Assembly: GCA_036526255.1 (NCBI GenBank)
Contig: DATCYW010000006.1
Coordinates: 1 to 64,000 of the forward strand
Direction of reading: 5' to 3'
DNA: 64,000 nucleotides
From: Malonomonas sp036526255
GTDB lineage: Bacteria > Desulfobacterota > Desulfuromonadia > Desulfuromonadales > Geopsychrobacteraceae
A program made the position numbers and the translations under genes. How positions within the stretch are numbered: the first letter of the stretch is position 1; every line of letters starts with the position of its first letter. Below, piece after piece: positions 42,083 through 50,419 of this stretch. The notes below the pieces were generated by a model, which saw only the letters and a program-made list of their open reading frames with translations, was not told the origin of the DNA and searched no databases.

Positions 42083-43363
42083 ATGCGCAAACTCGTTGCC
42101 AGTCTATTGATTCTTCCCCTGCTCCTTTTGTTCGGGGTGCTCTACTACAACAGTATTAAAACCGAGGAGACCTACCGGGCGCAGCTTGAACAGCTCAACC
42201 AGAATTATCCGGGGCTGCTGCGGCTGCAGCTGGTCGATTACCAGCGTGGTCTGCTGGAGTCGAAGGCGCAGCTTGCGCTGCAACTGCAGAATCAGCCGCC
42301 GCTGGACTTGACCCAACAGATTCAGCATCTGTTCTGGGGGCTGACCATAACCACCCGCCTGGCGGAGGAATCCCCCTTGGCAAAGCGGCTGGCGGCGCGC
42401 CTGCCGCTGGCGGATTTGCAGCTGATCACCGAAGTCAAACTGAGTGGCGCCTCGCAGACCAGTTTTGCTTTGCCCTTCGCTGATTTTGAAATTGAAGAGG
42501 GACGATTGTCGTTCAAAAATTTGAACTTCAATTGCAGAATGAACGGACAGCTCAGCAGTGCAGAGATTGATTTTCAGCTGGGTGCCCTTGAGCTGCAGGA
42601 GCAGCAGTCCAGCCTGCGACTCTCGGGACTCGCGTTGACCAGTCAGCTGAGCGAACTGCAGGGGCTGCCGCTGGGGGGTGGCGAATTGACCTTGGCGCAC
42701 CTCAGCGTGGCTGCCGCCGATCAGCCGGCTTTTGACCTGAAGGGGTTGCGCTATCAGGTGGCGTCCCGGCTGGATGGTGAAAAGTTTTCCAGTGCCTTGG
42801 CTTTGACGCTGGCCGAACTGGAATTACTGAATGAGAAATTTCGCGCGGCCGAGTTGAAACTGACGTTGGCCGGAATCGATGCAGCGACCCTGCGCAACGT
42901 GCAGCAGTCAGCACAGCAGCTGCAGGCCGATCTCCTTGAAGGGCAGGTTGATCCGCTGCTGCTGAAGTTACAGCTGTTCGGGCTCTATGCGCAATTGTTG
43001 CGCGACGGCACCAGTCTGCAGCTTGAGCGACTGGCGCTGCAGGCCGAAGACGGCGGTTTGCAGGGGCGGGGCGGGGTGAGTCTGGTCGGTACGGGGCCGC
43101 TCAGTTTCGAGCGGCTCAAGGCCGAGCTGCTGTTTGATCTTGATTCCGGCGCCTTTGCTGCGCTGTTCCGTCTGTTCGACAGTCTGCAACGGCAGGGGCA
43201 ACCGGCGCAGAATCGCGCGGTACTGACAGAGCAGGCCGAGCAGCTGGCGGGGGCTTTTATCCAGAAAGGGCTGCTCAGCCGCCGTGAAGATGGTGGTTAT
43301 CGCAGTGAACTGAAAATCGAACAGGGCAACGCAGAGCTTAACGGCACTCCGTTTAGGCTCTGA
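42083..43363 (+). CDS. DUF945/YdgA family protein
   Basis: A 426-residue protein anchored by one N-terminal membrane helix (R-K-L-V-A-S-L-L-I-L-P-L), followed by a large periplasmic domain of repetitive beta strands with many L-x-L-x-L patterns. It resembles the YdgA family (DUF945). Function is unknown. The start at 42083 has GGAG 6 bases upstream; an in-frame ATG at 42038 precedes a region of weak coding character. It follows the YbbP-like gene by 66 bp and ends 7 bp before a convergent gene. Confidence 0.82.
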   Translation: MRKLVASLLILPLLLLFGVLYYNSIKTEETYRAQLEQLNQNYPGLLRLQLVDYQRGLLESKAQLALQLQNQPPLDLTQQIQHLFWGLTITTRLAEESPLAKRLAARLPLADLQLITEVKLSGASQTSFALPFADFEIEEGRLSFKNLNFNCRMNGQLSSAEIDFQLGALELQEQQSSLRLSGLALTSQLSELQGLPLGGGELTLAHLSVAAADQPAFDLKGLRYQVASRLDGEKFSSALALTLAELELLNEKFRAAELKLTLAGIDAATLRNVQQSAQQLQADLLEGQVDPLLLKLQLFGLYAQLLRDGTSLQLERLALQAEDGGLQGRGGVSLVGTGPLSFERLKAELLFDLDSGAFAALFRLFDSLQRQGQPAQNRAVLTEQAEQLAGAFIQKGLLSRREDGGYRSELKIEQGNAELNGTPFRL

Positions 43364-43370
43364 GCAAAGA

Positions 43371-44111
43371 CTAAATCGACAGGCTGATCAGCTTGTCGGC
43401 GTAGAGCCCGTAGCTTTTATCGGCGCGCGGATAAAGGATCGCGCGCCGATCGTCTTCATCGCTCTCCATCACCCCGAGCAGCACGCTGAGCCTGAGTGTC
43501 AACAGGTCCTCAGCGGTTCCCAGTGCCGTAACGAAGCGGCTGAAGGTCAAACGTAAACGGTTCTGCTGCACAACGCAAAGGCCGTCCTGGTCGATTTTAT
43601 CAATAATCATCCCGGCAGCTTTCCCCTGGCGTATTTTCAATTCTTCGATCTTCAGGTTGTACTCCGTCAGGCCGGCGGTCGAGACCGGAAACAGACTGGA
43701 TTCGCTGCCGGTAATCCGCCGGCCGCCGTCAAGCCTGACCGCGGAGCGGTTCTGGTCGATCTGTGGCAGCAGCTGTTCAATGCTTTCCAGCGGTATTTTC
43801 AGCTGCAGCAGCTGTTCAACCAGCTCTTTTTCGAGAATTGCCCAGCCGATCTGATGCAGTTCGGCATCGGCGGTGGCGAAATCGACTTTGTCGATCCGCG
43901 CCGCTGATTGCAGTTCGTTGATCAGCTGCCGCAGCGACATGAAGCGTCGCCGGACGCGATCGTCCTTTTCTGCCGCAGAATGATTCGATTGCCGCGGATA
44001 GCCTTCCGGACGTGGTTGTTGTGGGTTGATGCGCGGGTAGGGCGAAATCGCTTCGATTCCGCGGAGAAGGTCCTGCGTCGGATATGTCGGTATTTTGATG
44101 TAGTCGGTCAT
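43371..44111 (-). CDS. Conserved protein of unknown function
   Basis: A 246-residue protein starting M-T-D-Y-I-K-I-P with a strong ribosome site (GGGAGGG) 5 bases before the ATG. The N-terminal 50 residues are Pro-rich and polar, followed by helical segments (R-R-F-M-S-L-R-Q-L-I-N-E-L) and a C-terminal beta-like region. There is no signal peptide or membrane segment and no family is recognised. It is divergent from the GAF-GGDEF gene at 44283 and convergent with the YdgA-like gene. Confidence 0.68.
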   Translation of the reverse strand: MTDYIKIPTYPTQDLLRGIEAISPYPRINPQQPRPEGYPRQSNHSAAEKDDRVRRRFMSLRQLINELQSAARIDKVDFATADAELHQIGWAILEKELVEQLLQLKIPLESIEQLLPQIDQNRSAVRLDGGRRITGSESSLFPVSTAGLTEYNLKIEELKIRQGKAAGMIIDKIDQDGLCVVQQNRLRLTFSRFVTALGTAEDLLTLRLSVLLGVMESDEDDRRAILYPRADKSYGLYADKLISLSI

Positions 44112-44282
44112 ACATCCCTCCCTGGTGTCCTGCTTCCCCATCTATGGGGTTCTCCTTCCTCCTTATCGGCAGCTTGCGGCGATAACTTTAATGAAATATG
44201 CATTTTTGCTGAGGATGATTGACATCTCAGGATTGAGCCTTTAAATTAGTGGTCTTAAATGTAAAGCTGCCGTTGGATCATT

Positions 44283-45326
44283 ATGAAAACAGAAAGCCTG
44301 CATATTGCCGAAACCGGACGTCTGTCTGATGAGCTTGAGACGCTGGTCGAGATCGGCAAGGCCCTGACCTCGCACCTGACCCTTGAGGATGTTTACCAGG
44401 TGGTGATGGAGAAGGTCGGCAACCTGCTGCGTCCGCAGGCCTGGTCGCTGTTAACGGTTGATGAGCAGAGCGCTGAACTGTGCTTTGAAATCGTCGTTTC
44501 GCCGGCCGGCGAAACCCTGCGTGGCACCAGACTGCCGCCGGGACAGGGGGTGGCTGGCTGGGTGGCCGAGCACGCCACAGCGCTGCTGATTCCGGATGTC
44601 AGCAAGGAGCCGCGCTTTGCCAGCAGCATGGAAAAAAATATCGGTTTTGTCATCAGCTCGATTGTCTGCGTGCCGCTGGTCGCCGGCAATCGGATTGTTG
44701 GTGTTATCCAGCTGCTGAACGGGCTGGGGCAGAGTGAATTTACCGCGCAGGATCAGCGGATTCTTTCGGCGATTGCCGATTTTACCGCCATCGCCATCGA
44801 AAACTCGCGGTTGCATCAGCGGGTTCGCGACCTGACCATCACTGACGACCTGACCGGACTCTACAATTCCCGCCACTTTCAATCGCTCTGTGATTATGAG
44901 ATGGAGCGGGCGACCCGCTACGGCAGTGAGCTGTCGATGGTGTTTATTGATCTGGACCACTTCAAGCTGGTGAATGACACCTACGGCCACTTAACCGGCA
45001 GCCGTTTGCTCAAAGAGGTCGGACAGCTGTTTCAGCAGACGATCCGCAAGATCGACCATGCGGCCCGCTATGGCGGCGATGAATTTGTCTTTTTGCTGCC
45101 GTCAACAGGCAAGAAGGGGGCATTGGGGATGGCGCAGAACGTTCTGCGTCTATTGCAGGCCGGCGAGTTTTATTCTGACTGCGGTCGGCGAATCCAGGTC
45201 ACCGCCAGCATCGGTGTCGCTACCTATCCCACCAACGCCTACTGTCTGCAAGAGCTGATCAAGCTCTCCGACGAGGTGATGTACGAGGTCAAACGCAGCA
45301 CCCGCAATGCGGTCAAAAGCGCCTGA
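44283..45326 (+). CDS. GAF-GGDEF diguanylate cyclase
   Basis: A 347-residue soluble protein. Residues about 20-175 form a GAF domain (A-L-T-S-H-L-T-L-E-D-V-Y near residue 30, P-G-Q-G-V-A-G-W-V-A-E and V-C-V-P-L-V-A-G near 128). The GGDEF domain has the canonical motif (A-R-Y-G-G-D-E-F) with an RxxD inhibitory site (R-K-I-D) five residues before it. Cyclic di-GMP synthesis would respond to a small ligand bound by GAF. It ends 4 bp before the convergent hybrid kinase gene. Confidence 0.92.
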   Translation: MKTESLHIAETGRLSDELETLVEIGKALTSHLTLEDVYQVVMEKVGNLLRPQAWSLLTVDEQSAELCFEIVVSPAGETLRGTRLPPGQGVAGWVAEHATALLIPDVSKEPRFASSMEKNIGFVISSIVCVPLVAGNRIVGVIQLLNGLGQSEFTAQDQRILSAIADFTAIAIENSRLHQRVRDLTITDDLTGLYNSRHFQSLCDYEMERATRYGSELSMVFIDLDHFKLVNDTYGHLTGSRLLKEVGQLFQQTIRKIDHAARYGGDEFVFLLPSTGKKGALGMAQNVLRLLQAGEFYSDCGRRIQVTASIGVATYPTNAYCLQELIKLSDEVMYEVKRSTRNAVKSA

Positions 45327-45330
45327 GACG

Positions 45331-47982
45331 TTAATGACTGTGGTCATCCAGAACCTGTCGCACGGTTCTGGTCAAAAGCTCCATTTCCAACGGTTTCATA
45401 CAGACAGCCTGAATGCCGAGCTGCTCTGCTTCTTGCGAATTCTTTTCGAAATAATAGCCACTGCAGAGAATAACCGGCAGCTCCGGTCTGATTTTACGGA
45501 TCGCAACCGTCAGTTCGGTGCCGGTCATTTTCGGCATGGTCTGATCGGTCACGAGTAGATCGTAGTCGTCCGGGGCGGCCTGAAACAGCGCCAGCGCCTG
45601 AAGGCTGCTTGCCGTGCTGGTGACGGCGTAGCCTTGCAGCTGCAGCATCTCAACACAGGCACCGGCCAGATCCTTCTCATCATCGACAAACAGAATCCGC
45701 TCGTTGCCGGTCGGCAGGTTTTCTATCGGGTCTTCGGCGGCGACGGGGTTGTCGTTGCTCGTCAGCGGCAGATAAACCTTGAAGGTCGTTCCTTGGTTCA
45801 GTTGACTGTCGACGCGGATAAAGCCCTTGTGTTCGCGGACCAGCCCATGGACGACCGACAGCCCCATCCCGGTCCCTTCACCGACCGCCTTGGTGGTAAA
45901 AAACGGGTTGAAAATCTGACCGAGCGTCTCTTCGGACATGCCGGTTCCGGTATCCTGAATGCACAGCTGCGCGTAGTCACCGGGCAAGCAGTCGCTATTG
46001 GCTGGAATCTCCTCAAATGGAACCGTGATCTTTTGTAACCCGACCCTCAGCACCCCTTTGTTCTGCATGGCGTGGACGGCGTTGGTGCAGAGGTTGATGA
46101 GGATCTGTTGCAGCTGGGTTTTGTCGGCGTAGACCGTCAGCTGTTGCGCCGCCGCGCTGATTGTCTGCTGAATCTCCACCGAGGCCGGCAGGGTGGCCTG
46201 CAACAGCTGCAGCGCCTCCTGAATGGTGTTGTTAACATTAACCGTTTCAAGCGTCGCTTTGTCCCGGCGGGCGAAGCTCAGGATCTGCTTGACCAGTTCG
46301 GTCGCTCTTATGGCCGCGCTTTTGATCTGTTCGATATTTTTCTCTGCGCCACTGTTTTCGCCCAGTTTTCGCTCGGCAAGATAGGCATGCCCCAGCATCG
46401 CCGCCAACAGGTTATTGAAGTCGTGAGCAATCCCGCCGGCGAGGGTGCCGATCGCCTCCATTTTGTGGGCATGCAGCAGCTGCTCTTCAAGCTGTTTCTG
46501 CTCGGTCAGGTCGATATCGATCCCCCCCACCGCATAAACTTTGCCTTGCGCATCAAAAACCGGAAACTTGGTGATCAGTACCTCATGTAGCCGCTCTTCA
46601 CCATCGAGAACTTTGGTCGACTCCTCAAGCTGTTGTCCGCTGCTCAGCACCTGCTTGACCTGCTGAAAATAGTCTTCGCCATAATCCGGATTGAACAGTT
46701 CAAGGCTGGTTTTGCCGATCGGCTCAGTCGCGTCAAGCTTATGCAGTTTAAGGAAGGCCTGGTTGGTGAACAGATAACGTCCGTCCAGATCGTTCAGATA
46801 GACCGGCATCGGTGAGGCTTCGATGATGGTATTGAAGATTTCCAGCCGGATGTTTGCCTCGGCCAGGTCTTCGGTGTGCTGTTCGATTTTGGTCACCATC
46901 CGGTTGAACGCATCCGCCAGGGTTTTGATCTCTTTATCCCCCGTGACGAACAGGCGCTGCCGGTAGTCCCCCTGTTGCACTTTTTCTGCCGCCTCCACCG
47001 CCTGGCCGAGAGGAACCGTGATTCGGCGCGAGAAGGTATAGGCGATGATCGCCATCAGCGCGCTCAACAGCAAGCCCACCGTCAGCAGCAGCTGCATCGC
47101 TGTTCTGACCGGCGCCATGATTTTGGCAGTCGCGGCGGTGACCAGAATGCTCCAGTCCAGCGCAAGGTTGCTGCCGAATTCGCCCATGTCGATATAGCTG
47201 GCGGTTATCTGGTCGCCGGAACCGTCGACATAGTTAAAGGTTCCTTCCGCGCCGGGCCGGGAAAAGAATTCGAGCATATCCGGGTGGCGGTCTAGGTCAG
47301 GAAACAGCTCAAAGGGTTGCAGGTCTTTTCTGTCGGTGACGACAATGCTGCCATCATTTCTGACCAGGTAGACATGTTTGCCACCGGCGAGCGACTGCTG
47401 AAAGCCGATGATGATCTTTTTTATCGGCGACAAGGTGAGCTCGACCAGTAGGTATCTGTTCGGTCTTTCAGCCGCTTGCGTCGCAACCGGAGTCAGCAGC
47501 AGAATGCCTGCGCCCTGCTGGTTGTCGAGTTCTGGGGTCTCAAGGATGTAAACATCTGGAGAACCTGAATTTCGGGCAGCTTCAAACAATTCTTTTAACG
47601 GTGGATAATTGTCCCAGATCAATCCGCCCAGGTCGGTTTTTGCGCCGGAATGAACAATGATTGTTCCTGTCTGATCAATCAGGTCGATTTCGGTGATCAG
47701 ATCGTTGTTGTCGGCCAGGTTAATCAGGTAGGCGGTTATCGAGGCAAAATCATCGCTCTGCAGGATCTCTGAATAGGCGAAGAGTCGGGCCTCGGTAACC
47801 CGCTGGGTGACAAAGCGGTCGATATCATTGGCAACCAGACGTGCCTTGGCCTGCTGTTCACCGGCTAAGGCTCCCTCCAAAGGCTGTGAAAATTGAAAAC
47901 TACTGAGCAAATAAAATGCGCCGAAAGAAATGATAATCGGCAGCAGGGTCAGGCAGGTCAGTTTTGTCTTTAGTGAGAGCAT
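45331..47982 (-). CDS. Hybrid sensor histidine kinase with Cache, HAMP, PAS and receiver
   Basis: An 883-residue protein: TM1 (residues about 8-28), a double-Cache-like periplasmic domain, TM2 near 290-315, HAMP, a PAS domain (I-I-E-A-S-P-M-P-V-Y-L-N-D near 395), HisKA with the phospho-acceptor His in I-A-H-D-F-N-N-L-L-A, an ATPase domain (D-T-G-T-G-M; G-T-G-M-G-L-S-V-V) and a C-terminal receiver with the phospho-acceptor Asp in V-T-D-Q-T-M-P. No adjacent response regulator gene exists, so phosphotransfer to a remote partner is likely. Confidence 0.9.
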   Translation of the reverse strand: MLSLKTKLTCLTLLPIIISFGAFYLLSSFQFSQPLEGALAGEQQAKARLVANDIDRFVTQRVTEARLFAYSEILQSDDFASITAYLINLADNNDLITEIDLIDQTGTIIVHSGAKTDLGGLIWDNYPPLKELFEAARNSGSPDVYILETPELDNQQGAGILLLTPVATQAAERPNRYLLVELTLSPIKKIIIGFQQSLAGGKHVYLVRNDGSIVVTDRKDLQPFELFPDLDRHPDMLEFFSRPGAEGTFNYVDGSGDQITASYIDMGEFGSNLALDWSILVTAATAKIMAPVRTAMQLLLTVGLLLSALMAIIAYTFSRRITVPLGQAVEAAEKVQQGDYRQRLFVTGDKEIKTLADAFNRMVTKIEQHTEDLAEANIRLEIFNTIIEASPMPVYLNDLDGRYLFTNQAFLKLHKLDATEPIGKTSLELFNPDYGEDYFQQVKQVLSSGQQLEESTKVLDGEERLHEVLITKFPVFDAQGKVYAVGGIDIDLTEQKQLEEQLLHAHKMEAIGTLAGGIAHDFNNLLAAMLGHAYLAERKLGENSGAEKNIEQIKSAAIRATELVKQILSFARRDKATLETVNVNNTIQEALQLLQATLPASVEIQQTISAAAQQLTVYADKTQLQQILINLCTNAVHAMQNKGVLRVGLQKITVPFEEIPANSDCLPGDYAQLCIQDTGTGMSEETLGQIFNPFFTTKAVGEGTGMGLSVVHGLVREHKGFIRVDSQLNQGTTFKVYLPLTSNDNPVAAEDPIENLPTGNERILFVDDEKDLAGACVEMLQLQGYAVTSTASSLQALALFQAAPDDYDLLVTDQTMPKMTGTELTVAIRKIRPELPVILCSGYYFEKNSQEAEQLGIQAVCMKPLEMELLTRTVRQVLDDHSH

Positions 47983-48153
47983 TCTGCTGGTCCTGTTCGG
48001 GCAAGCAATGTTGTTTGAAAATCTCGGACCAGATTAAATCCTTCTATAGGCAAAAGCAACTGAGGGGAGCTTTTAACAAATCGCTACTGCAATTTTATAA
48101 TTTCCCCGTTAGTATTGTAGAGGACTAATCATGTTTTCTGCGAAGGAGAGACG

Positions 48154-49395
48154 ATGGCCGACAAGCGGAACCGGGCAGTCAAGCTGCCTGATCGAACCGG
48201 AACCGGAAAACGCTATGCCGTGCTGTTGCCGGAACTGGAAGCCCAGCTGCAGACGCTTTATCGTCGGCTTCGTAAGCTGCTCAGCGAGCAGGGCTTTTCG
48301 CCGACCATTAAATACCGGGTTAAAAAGTTTGACAACTATTTCCATAAAATGACGCGGTTAAGTCAGGCTGAGCCAGACAGGTCGCCGCTGGTCTATGACC
48401 TGCTCGGACTGCGGGTGATCAGCCCGTTTCTGGAAGACCTGACGGCAATCGAGCAATTGATTACCGCCAACTTTAAGGTCGTCGAGCTGGAACGAAAAGG
48501 GGAGCGGCACTCTTTTCGCGAGTTCGGCTACGATTCGGTGCACCTGCTGATTCAGCTTGATGACGGTGACAGCAAACGCCTGCCGCGGACCGGAGCCTTT
48601 TGTGAAATTCAGCTGCGTACCATCCTGCAGGATGCCTGGGCTGAAGTTGAGCACGAGCTGGTTTACAAATCGGATCTGGCGTTCCCCAACGATTCGATCA
48701 AACGCAAGCTCGCCTCGCTGAACGCTTCGCTGGGGTTATCTGACCTGATTTTTCAGGAGATCCGCGATTATCAGAAAGAGCTGCGCGAGCGAGGCTTGAA
48801 GCGCCGCCAGAGTGTCGAAGAGCTGTTGTCAGCGACCGGCCGGATTGAAATTGAGCAGCGACCGCAAGGGGTGGCGCTGGCCGAAGAGCAGGACGCTGGT
48901 GACGCTGAGCTTGGTGAGGTGCCGCAGGGGCTGGAGAAGTTGATGTTCCGCGCGTTGCAGGAGCACAGCAACAAAAATTTCCCGACAGCGATAAAGATCT
49001 ACGGCAAAGTTCTGCATATGAAGCTCAGTCACCAGCTGCGGTCGCTGGTCTATAACCACCGCGGCATGGCGCTGTTTGCCCTGGCCGAATACCAGCGGGC
49101 GATCGAGGATTTCAGCAAGGCGCTCGACTACAACGAGAACAACTGCCGAGCCTGGTGCAATCGCGGTCTGGTTTACCGGGTGCAGGGCAAATATGACCAG
49201 TCGCTGGCCGATTACGGACGGGCGGTCGATCTTTCCGCGACCACGCTGGACGGTTTCTGGGGGCGGGCGCAGACCTGTTTTGAGATGAAGCTGTTCAGCC
49301 GGGCGCTCAGCGATTGCCGAGTGGTGCTCGGCCTGCAGGCTGATTTTCGCCCGGCTCTGGAGTTGCAGAAGGCCATTCACCGCGAGGTCTTCTGA
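48154..49395 (+). CDS. RelA/SpoT-domain protein with C-terminal TPR
   Basis: A 413-residue soluble protein. Residues about 30-215 form a RelA/SpoT nucleotidyltransferase domain: Y-R-V-K-K-F-D-N-Y-F-H-K-M near 52, the metal-site D-L-L-G-L-R-V-I-S near 84, Y-D-S-V-H and the E-I-Q-L-R-T strand near 152 followed by A-W-A-E-V-E-H-E. The C-terminal 150 residues are at least three TPR-like helices pairs. There is no HD hydrolase, ACT or TGS domain. It may synthesise (p)ppGpp or a related alarmone under control of a TPR partner. AAGGAG precedes the start. Confidence 0.85.
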   Translation: MADKRNRAVKLPDRTGTGKRYAVLLPELEAQLQTLYRRLRKLLSEQGFSPTIKYRVKKFDNYFHKMTRLSQAEPDRSPLVYDLLGLRVISPFLEDLTAIEQLITANFKVVELERKGERHSFREFGYDSVHLLIQLDDGDSKRLPRTGAFCEIQLRTILQDAWAEVEHELVYKSDLAFPNDSIKRKLASLNASLGLSDLIFQEIRDYQKELRERGLKRRQSVEELLSATGRIEIEQRPQGVALAEEQDAGDAELGEVPQGLEKLMFRALQEHSNKNFPTAIKIYGKVLHMKLSHQLRSLVYNHRGMALFALAEYQRAIEDFSKALDYNENNCRAWCNRGLVYRVQGKYDQSLADYGRAVDLSATTLDGFWGRAQTCFEMKLFSRALSDCRVVLGLQADFRPALELQKAIHREVF

Positions 49396-49408
49396 TCCGC
49401 GGCGCTGC

Positions 49409-50152
49409 TCACCCCTCCCGCTGGACCGCCAGCGGTCCCCAGGATTGGTTTATCGACATCACCTCGATGGCATTGATATTGACGTGTGCCGGCTGGGTCG
49501 CGATCCAGTAGATGATTTCGGCGATATCCTCCGGCTGTAGCGGAGTGGTCCCCTGATAAACCTTGGCGGCTTTTTCGTCATCCCCCTTGAAGCGCACTTT
49601 GGAGAATTCACTCTCGGCCATCCCTGGCGCCAGATTGGTGACGCGCACCTTTTTGCCGAGCAGGTCGGCGCGCAGATTGCGGCTGAACTGCTGGACAAAC
49701 GCCTTGGTGCTGCCGTAGACGTTGCCGCCGGGATACGGCCAGCTGCCTGCGGTCGAGCCGACGTTGACGATGTGGCCGCTGTTGCGCGCCACCATCTGCG
49801 GCAGCAGGGCGCGGGTGCAGTACATCAGCCCCTTGATGTTGGTATCGACCATCGTCTCCCAATCGTCGATATTGACGTCCCAGGCCGGTTCCAGCCCCAG
49901 CGCCAGACCGGCGTTGTTGAGCAGCAGGTCGACATCCTGCAATGCGCCAAGCTGGTCGAACACCTGCTGCCGGTCACGCACATCCAGCGGAATGATCTGC
50001 CGGACCGCAGCCCCCAGTTCAGACTGCAACTGCTCCAGGCGTTCGACCCGGCGACCGGTCAGAATCAGTTGCCACCCCTGCTCAGCGAACTTTTTTGCGC
50101 AGGCGGCGCCAAATCCCGCTGTCGCGCCGGTAATCAGAATCGTTTTGCTCAT
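49409..50152 (-). CDS. Short-chain dehydrogenase/reductase, YdfG-like
   Basis: A 247-residue classical SDR with the cofactor loop T-G-A-T-A-G-F-G near residue 8, N-N-A-G near 84, Ser in N-V-G-S-T-A-G, and the Y-x-x-x-K pair in Y-G-S-T-K-A near 150. The pattern resembles E. coli YdfG, an NADP-dependent 3-hydroxy acid dehydrogenase acting on L-allo-threonine and serine-like substrates. It is convergent with the RelA/SpoT-TPR gene. Confidence 0.9.
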   Translation of the reverse strand: MSKTILITGATAGFGAACAKKFAEQGWQLILTGRRVERLEQLQSELGAAVRQIIPLDVRDRQQVFDQLGALQDVDLLLNNAGLALGLEPAWDVNIDDWETMVDTNIKGLMYCTRALLPQMVARNSGHIVNVGSTAGSWPYPGGNVYGSTKAFVQQFSRNLRADLLGKKVRVTNLAPGMAESEFSKVRFKGDDEKAAKVYQGTTPLQPEDIAEIIYWIATQPAHVNINAIEVMSINQSWGPLAVQREG

Positions 50153-50355
50153 TCAATCGCTCCTTAAGTGATTTGCTGAAACAGGCTTCAAGAATAGCAG
50201 TTTTCGTGTTGATTGCGTGTGCTGGATCAGGTCCGAGGCCATAGGGCTATTTTATGTTCAGTAAAACATAAAACGGCTCATCACTGAAGCAGATGATGTG
50301 CCACTGGAAATACGATTTATCTTGAGAAGGCGACCTGTATTTAAAAAATATAAAC

Positions 50356-50385
50356 TTGACAGATTTTATTTACTGACAATAATAA
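50356..50385 (+). promoter_or_regulatory. Candidate promoter of the haem chemoreceptor
   Basis: TTGACA at 50356-50361 is followed after 17-18 bp by ATAATAA, in an AT-rich tract about 35-60 bp before the start codon. Upstream, TTTTATGTT-CAGT-AAACATAAAA at about 50250-50273 is an inverted repeat of unknown purpose. Confidence 0.5.
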
Positions 50386-50419
50386 GATTTTTATAATTAT
50401 TCCCGCAAGGGATTGATAA

